Positions 1-4,901 of a DNA stretch of 6,052 bases are shown piece after piece. The position numbers and the translations under genes were made by a program. The DNA comes from Chloroflexota bacterium (GTDB lineage Bacteria; Chloroflexota; Dehalococcoidia; SM23-28-2; RBG-16-64-32). Position 1 is the first letter of the stretch. Every line of letters starts with the position of its first letter. A model generated the notes under the pieces. It was not told the DNA's origin, ran no database searches, and was given only the letters and a program-made list of their open reading frames with translations. The stretch lies in NCBI GenBank assembly GCA_005880075.1, contig VBJT01000036.1:1-6052 (forward strand), read 5' to 3'.

Positions 1-1390
1 TCCCACCCATGCGGCAGGTGGCGATGACAGGCATTAGCTGCGCAGCCAGAGCAGAGTTGTCGTTCTCGTCCTTCAGACCCAACAGCCGCAGCGTGTCGAT
101 GACCACAACGTTCTCATCGCCATCCTTCATCTCTCGCAGAAGTTGCGCCTGCGGTAAGCCCATGCCACATAGAATCGTGCCGCTCTCCCACTCTTCAAAT
201 TGCGACAATCGGTACTCCCAGAGCTGCCTCGGTTCTTCGGTGATGTAGAGAACCCGCTTTGTAGCCCAGGACATGCATAGCTCTACCAGGAACTGGGTCT
301 TCCCTACCTTGGGATATCCAGCAATAAGGTGGCTCCATCCATCGACAAGGTAACCATCCTCACCGAGTAGCGGGAGATAGGGGAGAGTTGAGAGACCCGT
401 CGATAAGGCCTCATCGCGGAGCGCCTTGGCATTGAACTTGTACTCAACCTCACTTCCAACTATTGAAGTTAAGCCGTTGTTGGTGGTGTCGGAACTTGGT
501 ACATACCGGGAACTTCCAACGATACCTATGTCTAGTGGGAAGTCGGGCGGATACCTAGCGATGCTCTTGGCGATGGCTCGGACTTCGTCCTCGGCAAGAG
601 GCGGTTCACAGCGCTCTTCGTTGACCACAAGGAGAACAGGACGTAGGAGGTCTTCGCCGAGACCCGCACGGCGTAGGACACCCGCCAGGCTGGTTAGCGT
701 CGCGTTTCTAGCGCCCTCGGGAACCACCGCTTCTGCCACGTGTGAGTACAATCGTCCGTTGTCTGAGCTGTGACGGTCGACCTCGGGTGATTTCGGGGGC
801 GGGTCCCTCATTAGTTCTAGCAGCCACTCGGGAATCTGCGACAGTGGTAGGCTGTCAGGAGCAACGGCCCACTCATAACGTTGGCCGCTCGCGTGCAGAC
901 TGGGTGGGGCAACGATGTACCCGCCGTCGCCACGAACATCCAAGCCAGCCAGGAAGCTCACCCGATTCTTGACCTGCCCACCTGGGTGAACAAACAGGAT
1001 GTGGTCGCCGCCGCCCCCAGTGCGCGACGTCACGGTCGATGGGAGATTGCCACTCTGAGCTTCAAGGTCGCGAAGCGAGACGTCACCGCCATGGCGAGGG
1101 TCAACGTCCAGCACAACCAAGCGACTCAATGCACCAGTGACGATGCCAACGTTCGCGTCAGGCCATCGCTTCCACCAACCCTGAATGGTCTCCAGGTCTG
1201 TCGATGCATCCTTCTGACCATGCTCGGTACGCGGGTGCTTTCCTGGTTTGTTGCAGTTGCTGTTGTGGCAGGAGCAGCTACCGCCGCTGATGGTGTGCAG
1301 CGGGATAACTCCCCACCCCCGCGCTGAGTAGACAAGGGCGGCTGTCAGGCAGGAGTTGACGCCGGTTTGTTCACGTGTTGAAGTCTTCAT
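1..1390 (-). CDS. Bifunctional Prim-Pol DNA primase/polymerase with PriCT-1 and RecA-like ATPase domains (3' end beyond window)
   Basis: Probable replication-initiation primase/helicase of a mobile element. It starts at ATG 1390-1388 and stays open for 463 codons to the window edge, so its C-terminus is not seen. Domains in order: an N-terminal Prim-Pol fold (about 15-195) beginning with ALVYSARGWGVIPLH; a cysteine cluster C39/C41/C46 followed by GKHPR, frequent in this family and possibly metal binding; the catalytic pair D95/D97 in LVVLDVDP; the TGGGGDH segment with H130; and GLDVRGDGGYIVAPPS (149-164). A PriCT-1 domain follows (about 215-283; RN, LAGVLRRAG and CEPPL segments). A RecA-like ATPase starts near 340 with Walker A GYPKVGKT (358-365) and a Walker B-like VVVIDT (428-433). 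An AAGGAG site lies 6 nt before the start. The start overlaps the preceding gene's end by 20 bp, implying translational coupling. Family assignment is firm; the role in element replication is inferred. Confidence 0.93.
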   Translation of the reverse strand, partial: MKTSTREQTGVNSCLTAALVYSARGWGVIPLHTISGGSCSCHNSNCNKPGKHPRTEHGQKDASTDLETIQGWWKRWPDANVGIVTGALSRLVVLDVDPRHGGDVSLRDLEAQSGNLPSTVTSRTGGGGDHILFVHPGGQVKNRVSFLAGLDVRGDGGYIVAPPSLHASGQRYEWAVAPDSLPLSQIPEWLLELMRDPPPKSPEVDRHSSDNGRLYSHVAEAVVPEGARNATLTSLAGVLRRAGLGEDLLRPVLLVVNEERCEPPLAEDEVRAIAKSIARYPPDFPLDIGIVGSSRYVPSSDTTNNGLTSIVGSEVEYKFNAKALRDEALSTGLSTLPYLPLLGEDGYLVDGWSHLIAGYPKVGKTQFLVELCMSWATKRVLYITEEPRQLWEYRLSQFEEWESGTILCGMGLPQAQLLREMKDGDENVVVIDTLRLLGLKDENDNSALAAQLMPVIATCRMGG

Positions 1391-1871
1391 TGATGACTCC
1401 TTGTATCAAGGGGTTGTCGTCTCGAGGCTGCGGGTCGGGTTCCAATCGTTCCGCAGCCTCAATCCTTGTATCTCCACTTTCGGCGAAGAGCGGTCCCAGC
1501 TCCGGGTATAGGATCACCCAGCCAAGTGGCGTTCGCAGCTCGCGCGGCAGGCCAGGTGTCGTTCGCAGCTCGCCCAGAATTGATTGTTCGAGGAGTCCCC
1601 AGTGGGAATCGTGAGGCCCACGCCAAAACAGACATACCTCGTGAAACCCCCCAAACGCCCACCTCCGACGGGTAATCACGACGATGTCACTGCTCTCCGC
1701 CGAGAACCTTGCAGCCCTCAGAGAGAGCGTGCCGTCGTCCTCGTAAAGCTCGACGGTTCCATTGACGTTGGCCCGCGGCGGCTTTGGCTGCCCCCAACTT
1801 GCCTCGAGATCCAAGAAGTCCCGCTCATCCGCGTGGTCGGCCTCATTGCGATCGGACTTGTTGCTGGTCAT
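1371..1871 (-). CDS. Uncharacterised acidic 166-aa protein, coupled to the Prim-Pol gene
   Basis: I do not recognise the family. The N-terminus (1-35) is charged and rich in D/E/N and probably disordered; the middle (about 37-130) alternates strand-like hydrophobic stretches, including SDIVVITRRRWAFGGFHEVC (61-80) and LGWVILYPELGPLF (116-129); the C-terminus (130-166) is again acidic and proline-rich. No membrane segment or signal peptide is visible. An adjacent pair of ELRT segments (from 101 and 111) comes from a short tandem DNA repeat. An AAAGGGAA ribosome site (1878-1885) sits about 6 nt before the ATG. Its end overlaps the start of the Prim-Pol/ATPase gene by 20 bp, so the two are almost certainly co-expressed. 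An accessory role in replication, for example as a partner or regulator of the primase, is possible but only from context. Confidence 0.8.
   Translation of the reverse strand: MTSNKSDRNEADHADERDFLDLEASWGQPKPPRANVNGTVELYEDDGTLSLRAARFSAESSDIVVITRRRWAFGGFHEVCLFWRGPHDSHWGLLEQSILGELRTTPGLPRELRTPLGWVILYPELGPLFAESGDTRIEAAERLEPDPQPRDDNPLIQGVINEDFNT
1397..1402 (-). promoter_or_regulatory. Strong ribosome binding site (AAGGAG) fixing the Prim-Pol start
   Basis: AAGGAG on the minus strand lies 6 nt before ATG 1390-1388, inside the coding end of the upstream 166-aa gene. It decides the Prim-Pol start and lets both proteins be made from one transcript by coupled translation. Confidence 0.8.
1531..1573. 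repeat. 13-bp direct repeat at 30-bp period inside the 166-aa gene
   Basis: GTTCGCAGCTCGC occurs exactly at 1531-1543 and again at 1561-1573. The period of 30 bp is in frame, so it encodes two successive ten-residue units beginning ELRT, with identical codons including the uncommon CGA. This suggests a recent small in-frame tandem duplication. Confidence 0.75.
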
Positions 1872-1887
1872 TTTGTGTTCCCTTTCT

Positions 1888-1901
1888 CCGCCAACTGGCG
1901 G
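1888..1901. promoter_or_regulatory. 14-bp palindrome CCGCCA-AC-TGGCGG just upstream of the 166-aa gene
   Basis: Two perfect 6-bp arms flank a 2-bp centre. On the minus strand it lies 16 bp before the ATG at 1871 and touches the purine-rich ribosome site. It could be an operator for a dimeric repressor or a small RNA hairpin modulating translation of the 166-aa/Prim-Pol pair. The dyad is seen directly; the function is inference. Confidence 0.4.
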
Positions 1902-1955
1902 CTATCTCGACATGCGTTGCTCGGCTCGGGTCTATCATTGCAAAATGGCCGTGGG

Positions 1956-1970
1956 AGCCTATTAAGCCTA
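1956..1970. repeat. AGCCTA direct repeat, 9-bp period, in the intergenic region
   Basis: AGCCTA occurs at 1956-1961 and 1965-1970, flanked by the inverted pair TGGCC (1946-1950) and GGCCA (1974-1978). It lies in the 226-bp gap between the 166-aa gene and the 409-aa gene, where a promoter or replication-protein site would be expected. The repeat is short and could be chance. No convincing -35/-10 pair was identified in this gap. Confidence 0.3.
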
Positions 1971-2097
1971 AGCGGCCAGATTACGCCGGGTTGTTAGGAG
2001 TGACGGCAGGATCGGGCCGCGCCGTTGTTCGAGATGCCGGCGTCGTTGTAGGCGGTGGCGATCCAGCGGCTGTTGCGGCCTCTAACCAACGCTCTCG

Positions 2098-3327
2098 CTA
2101 CTGGGTCGAGTCGTCGATAGTGGGCCATATGGCGCCGATGAGACGCCTGAGTTCGATGACGCGGTCGGAGATGCGCTGAACTTGCTGAACAAGGACGATC
2201 TCCTGCGAGGTTGTTGTCCTGCTGTAGAGAGCATCAATCTCCCGCTCCGTCATGTTCTCCTCGAGAAATTGTTCAGCCCAAAACCTCAACGTCTCTCGCA
2301 CGCCTAGGCCGCACGCCAGACGGAGCGTCGCCTTCGCCCAGGCTTCGACCTCAAGAGCGTAGTCCTTAATCTTGGTTTTGCTGTCGTAGAACTTCTGCCC
2401 TCTCCGGGCCAGTTTGAATGCCCGCTGGATATATGAAGGACGCGGCACCTTCCCTTCGCGCAAGTCGATGATGATCTCCAAAAACGGAAGATAACCGTCC
2501 CGCCAAGACGACTCGATAGGGGGCACCTGAGATGGCGAGCACACATCGAACATTCGTGTGAGATTGCGATAAACGGGCCGGATGTCGCGCACCTTAGCAG
2601 AATAGATGCGGATATATGACTCGTGATATAACTCAACCACTCCATCCCAGTCGCAGCTGACCAGGGCTCTGAGCTGCGGGGGGAATAGAGGCGTACCGCA
2701 CACCAGTGCGGTGTATATGCTACGCGAAGTGGTTGGCAACATCTGCCCCAGCGCGTCCAGTCGATTCGCTACGCGCCCGAAGGCGGACGTCTTACCCCAG
2801 TCTTTTCCGCCACTGAAGGGCAGCGCAAGAATCATTAGGTGCGGATGCAAACTGGAGAAGGATGGCGGCTCCGAATCCAATAGGCCTACCTTTTCCAGGC
2901 CTCGTCCTATGCGAGCAGCGAGGTCGTCAGAGCGCTTCAAGAGCGAGCGACGGGATACTTCGGTCGCGGTGCCTCCCGAGTCCCGAGTAACCTGGCGGCT
3001 TTCCTTTCGGGACGGCGTGGCTTGGTCCATTTGATCCCAATACAGCGACAAACATTCTAAAGCTTCCCCTGCCTGCGCCGATGTCATCGGTATCGGCGGA
3101 TCATCGCGCTCATAGAGCAGGCGCCGCATTGCCCTGAGTTCCTGCTGCAGTGGTTCATTGAAGAACTGGTGGAAAAATGCGAACTCAACTCCGATTAACC
3201 CCCAACTCGAGGGCTCCTCGAGCAAAAGGCTTGCCAGCTTCGCCACATCGTAGGGGTCACGTTCGCCGTAGTCCACGAGGGGCCCGGGTACTCCCTCGTG
3301 TACTGCGTTGATCTTTCGCCTCGCCAT
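2098..3327 (-). CDS. Uncharacterised 409-aa protein with a Walker A-like motif
   Basis: I do not recognise this family. From ATG 3327 the protein is 409 aa, charged and mostly helical, with no signal peptide or membrane segment. A hydrophobic strand HLMILALPF (163-171) runs into SGGKDWGKTS (172-181), matching GxxxxGK[TS] of a P-loop, and FLEIIID (282-288) resembles a Walker B strand. The region 102-130 is polar and probably a linker. The C-terminal 360-400 is likely a helix or coiled coil. The start is uncertain: the frame stays open to a GTG at 3465 (455 aa), but the extra 46 residues look non-native and neither start has a clear ribosome site. Same strand as the genes on both sides, but with gaps of 226 and about 306 bp, so it may be a separate transcript. 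ATP binding is a hypothesis only; a defence or element-maintenance role fits the context but is unproven. Confidence 0.75.
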   Translation of the reverse strand: MARRKINAVHEGVPGPLVDYGERDPYDVAKLASLLLEEPSSWGLIGVEFAFFHQFFNEPLQQELRAMRRLLYERDDPPIPMTSAQAGEALECLSLYWDQMDQATPSRKESRQVTRDSGGTATEVSRRSLLKRSDDLAARIGRGLEKVGLLDSEPPSFSSLHPHLMILALPFSGGKDWGKTSAFGRVANRLDALGQMLPTTSRSIYTALVCGTPLFPPQLRALVSCDWDGVVELYHESYIRIYSAKVRDIRPVYRNLTRMFDVCSPSQVPPIESSWRDGYLPFLEIIIDLREGKVPRPSYIQRAFKLARRGQKFYDSKTKIKDYALEVEAWAKATLRLACGLGVRETLRFWAEQFLEENMTEREIDALYSRTTTSQEIVLVQQVQRISDRVIELRRLIGAIWPTIDDSTQ

Positions 3328-3633
3328 ATCTGTACCCGAACGGATAGATGTGCGACGGGCTGGTGCAGTTACGACGACAGCTACGCGAATCACAACTGTA
3401 ATTCCGGAACAGAGCGGGGGGACCGATCTGGTTGGATCTCCGAAGACTCGCGAGTGATTTCCCACCGGTTGCCCGGGTGACGCCGTATGTCAAAGAGTTC
3501 CTAAACGAGAGGGCCGCATTGGGCGTCGGAGCTGGACAAATATCCGAGGCCTGAACTGCTTGCATCGACTCTCGAGAAGCATGAGGACAGCCACCTCGCC
3601 TTTCGGCTCTGGTGCATCTTCCGTTTTGCCTTG
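3328..3633. other. Gap between the 409-aa and 246-aa genes
   Basis: No gene supported by composition is visible. The minus-strand frame of the 409-aa gene stays open through the left part (GTG at 3465). A minus-strand TTGACA matching a -35 box occurs at 3493-3488, but no good -10 follows at 16-18 bp, so I do not call a promoter. No T-tracted terminator is seen after the 246-aa gene. Confidence 0.4.
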
Positions 3634-4374
3634 CTATCCCGCACCATGCCCAAACCACCTAGCGTAGTTACGGTTGGTGCCCTCGAGATCGCCTTTGCTC
3701 AGGGATGCGCCATGGCAGAGGTGATCGAATATTGCCTCCGCGACGTAGAGCTGCCTTACTCGTCTGGTCCCGCGTCGCCCGCGATTGACGACTCGGCGCG
3801 CGATCTGCAGGCATCGCTCCCAGAATTGGCCGTACTTAGGATAGGTCTCATCCATGGCAGCAGCAGCCTCCTGCACGCGGACGAACGCTTCGAGCAACTT
3901 AGGAGTCTCTTCTAGCTGCCGGCCGGGAAGGCGTTGCTGCAACATCTCGAGAACGCGGCTCAATTTCGCGTCAGGACCATCAGCAGAATTGAGTCCTGAG
4001 CACACAAGATCACGCAATTCCGGGTATTCATCGTCGGTGACTCCTGAAAGCGTGCGGCGGAGAAACGCATCGATGCTGTCGTCCAGATCGAAGACCAAGT
4101 CCATTGGCTCGCCCGGAAGCGGTGCAAATGCCGATTTCGCCTTTGCCACCAGCTCCAATAGTTTCGTTGCCGCCTCTCCGCTGAGTCGGGGTTTGTATCC
4201 CTTATTGTTAAGTAGATCACGGAGATGATAGCCGTCATAGGGTGCGTAGTCATCGGGGAACAGCCTGTCAACATCGTCCTCGGTGACAGGCTTGGTGGTA
4301 TACATCCGCGCAGCGGCAGCGAGGTCGGAGGCCGTTTCGAATTCGAGGCCGCTCCATTGCATAGCGCTTGGCAT
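3634..4374 (-). CDS. Uncharacterised 246-aa mostly helical protein
   Basis: I do not recognise the family. The predicted soluble protein begins at ATG 4374 (a second Met at residue 5 is possible) with only a weak purine stretch (GAGACGAG) in front. The N-terminal third contains an acidic, aromatic segment LFPDDYAPYDGYHLRDLLNNKGYKP (within 38-62); then come helices rich in L, A and E (67-80, 137-149, 158-175), and a basic patch RRVVNRGRRGTRRVRQ (193-208) that could contact nucleic acid. The frame is open for 23 further codons upstream (to 4443), and that stretch reads like protein, but it has no ATG, GTG or TTG, so either the stretch is untranslated leader or the gene has lost its true 5' end. 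It is transcribed away from the PHP-ATPase gene. Function unknown. Confidence 0.75.
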   Translation of the reverse strand: MPSAMQWSGLEFETASDLAAAARMYTTKPVTEDDVDRLFPDDYAPYDGYHLRDLLNNKGYKPRLSGEAATKLLELVAKAKSAFAPLPGEPMDLVFDLDDSIDAFLRRTLSGVTDDEYPELRDLVCSGLNSADGPDAKLSRVLEMLQQRLPGRQLEETPKLLEAFVRVQEAAAAMDETYPKYGQFWERCLQIARRVVNRGRRGTRRVRQLYVAEAIFDHLCHGASLSKGDLEGTNRNYARWFGHGAG

Positions 4375-4520
4375 CTCGTCTCTAGCAAGATTCCCGATGG
4401 TGTCTTCTGCCGTCGGATAACCGTCTCTTACCTTGGGACGCTGCTACACCGGGCAACGTAACGTCGGAAAATAGCCATCGGGCGGCCTGCGCAGAAACGT
4501 CCTACCCGACGTAGGGCTGT

Positions 4521-4616
4521 CGGACGCACTCGCGTGCGATTCCGACCTCGAAGACGGTGGACGGGCTCATGCGCCTCCAGCTCCCCTCCGGCGTGGACAT
4601 CGAGATCAAGCTCTAG
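4521..4616 (+). pseudogene. rpsJ: Decayed 3' end of ribosomal protein S10 gene (rpsJ remnant)
   Basis: The frame ending at TAG 4614-4616 reads RTHSRA, then IPTSKTVDGLMRLQLPSG, then VDIEIKL. This matches, from memory, the end of actinobacterial S10 (RTHKR...DPTPKTVD.LMRLDLPAGVDIEIKL; E. coli S10 has the related KTVDALMRLDLAAGVDV). About four codons between RTH.R and the PTPKTVD motif appear lost and the frame is closed by a stop at 4512-4514, so no functional S10 can be made. From AAG 4551 onward every codon ends in G or C, unlike the neighbouring genes. It is probably a relic of host core DNA, either displaced by integration of an element or captured by recombination. rplC, which normally follows rpsJ, is not seen downstream. 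Confidence 0.72.
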
Positions 4617-4650
4617 CGATACGCCGGTAACGGCCGCGTGTTCCACTGTG

Positions 4651-4667
4651 CCCAGCAGGACGCTGGG
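4651..4667. other. Perfect 6-bp hairpin CCCAGC/GCTGGG
   Basis: CCCAGC (4651-4656) and GCTGGG (4662-4667) pair perfectly around a 5-nt loop. There is no T-tract on either strand, so an intrinsic terminator is not supported. It lies between the S10 remnant and the PHP-ATPase promoter and may be a protein-binding dyad or chance. Confidence 0.35.
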
Positions 4668-4719
4668 ATACATACGGGCGTGGGCCGCTCTACGTCTTTC
4701 ATCGCGCTTACATTCAGGT

Positions 4720-4725
4720 TATAAT
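4720..4725 (+). promoter_or_regulatory. Promoter -10 box (perfect TATAAT) for the PHP-ATPase leader
   Basis: A consensus TATAAT ends 7 nt before A4733, the first base of an ATG, so the transcript likely begins at 4732 or 4733. The -35 region is poor (TTTCAT at 4697-4702 with a 17-bp spacer). The combination of a strong -10 and weak -35 is common in actinobacterial promoters, as is leaderless translation from the first bases of the RNA. Confidence 0.6.
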
Positions 4726-4732
4726 GACGCCG

Positions 4733-4789
4733 ATGTACGCTACGGTATTCGAGCGGCGAATCAGACGCCAATTCGGATTGTCTTCTTAG
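4733..4789 (+). CDS. 18-codon leader peptide, apparently leaderless
   Basis: ATG 4733-4735 opens a short frame encoding MYATVFERRIRRQFGLSS and ending in TAG 4787-4789. The predicted transcription start is at, or one base before, its ATG, so it could be translated as a leaderless ORF without a ribosome site. Four of residues 8-12 are arginine, read by the codons CGG, CGA, AGA and CGC, of which CGA and AGA are rarely used in high-GC actinobacteria. The stop codon's last base is the first base of the antiterminator arm. This placement is that of a ribosome-sensing leader ORF as in the whiB7 and erm-type leaders, though with no sequence similarity claimed. Expression is unproven, and an 18-codon ORF can occur by chance. 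Confidence 0.5.
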   Translation: MYATVFERRIRRQFGLSS

Positions 4790-4850
4790 GGCGGCGATGT
4801 AGGGTTTATGGACCGCTAGGGAACCGGTTGCTCCAAACCTGATGCCGCCC
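4789..4850 (+). ncRNA. Long leader hairpin, candidate antiterminator
   Basis: GGGCGGC (4789-4795) pairs with GCCGCCC (4844-4850) over 7 bp. Inside it GGGTTT (4802-4807) pairs with AAACCT (4835-4840, one G-U pair), then after a 2-nt bulge GGA (4810-4812) pairs with TCC (4832-4834), and CCG (4813-4815) with CGG (4825-4827), closing a 9-nt loop. The 3' arm includes all of CCGCC (4845-4849), which is also the 5' arm of the downstream terminator, so the two hairpins cannot coexist. The folded element is therefore a candidate antiterminator in the leader of the PHP-ATPase gene. It could instead be an aptamer-bearing riboswitch or a small RNA. Pairing is seen by eye; no energy calculation was run. 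Confidence 0.6.
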
Positions 4851-4868
4851 GTTGAGGCGGTCTTTTTT
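4845..4868 (+). terminator. Intrinsic terminator in the PHP-ATPase leader
   Basis: CCGCC (4845-4849) and GGCGG (4856-4860) form a 5-bp GC stem, extendable by a G-U pair, around a 6-nt loop, followed by TC and six Ts (4863-4868). It lies after the leader hairpin and 33 nt before the start codon of the PHP-ATPase. Because its 5' arm is shared with the longer upstream hairpin, it looks like a regulated attenuator rather than the end of a gene. Confidence 0.75.
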
Positions 4869-4886
4869 GTTGGGTAAATCCATGTT

Positions 4887-4893
4887 GAGGTGG
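4887..4893 (+). promoter_or_regulatory. Ribosome binding site (GAGGTGG) of the PHP-ATPase gene
   Basis: GAGGTGG lies 8 nt before ATG 4902 and supports that start over the in-frame GTG at 4890 (inside the site itself) and the out-of-frame ATG at 4882. Confidence 0.7.
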
Positions 4894-4901
4894 CAACCAT
4901 C

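Noticed and set aside
881..1327. 148-aa plus-strand ORF
   Set aside because: It is antisense to the clear Prim-Pol catalytic domain.
3328..3465. GTG start at 3465 extending the 409-aa protein to 455 aa
   Set aside because: The extra residues look non-native, and there is no ribosome site; ATG 3327 begins a normal charged N-terminus. Not fully excluded.
3488..3493. Minus-strand TTGACA as the -35 of a promoter for the 409-aa gene
   Set aside because: No acceptable -10 hexamer at 16-18 bp spacing.
4428..4673. 81-aa minus-strand ORF
   Set aside because: It is antisense to the S10 remnant, with a basic low-complexity shadow composition and no ribosome site.
4801..4830. A T-box antiterminator, since TGGACCGC resembles the T-box core
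   Set aside because: The conserved core is interrupted and lacks the N, no Stem I specifier features are seen, and the downstream gene is not an amino-acid gene.
4789..4850. A tRNA or tRNA-like gene, because a 7-bp acceptor-like stem closes a 62-nt element
   Set aside because: No D arm, anticodon arm or TTCRA-type T loop can be drawn; the interior folds as one long imperfect hairpin, and the 3' arm is reused by a terminator.
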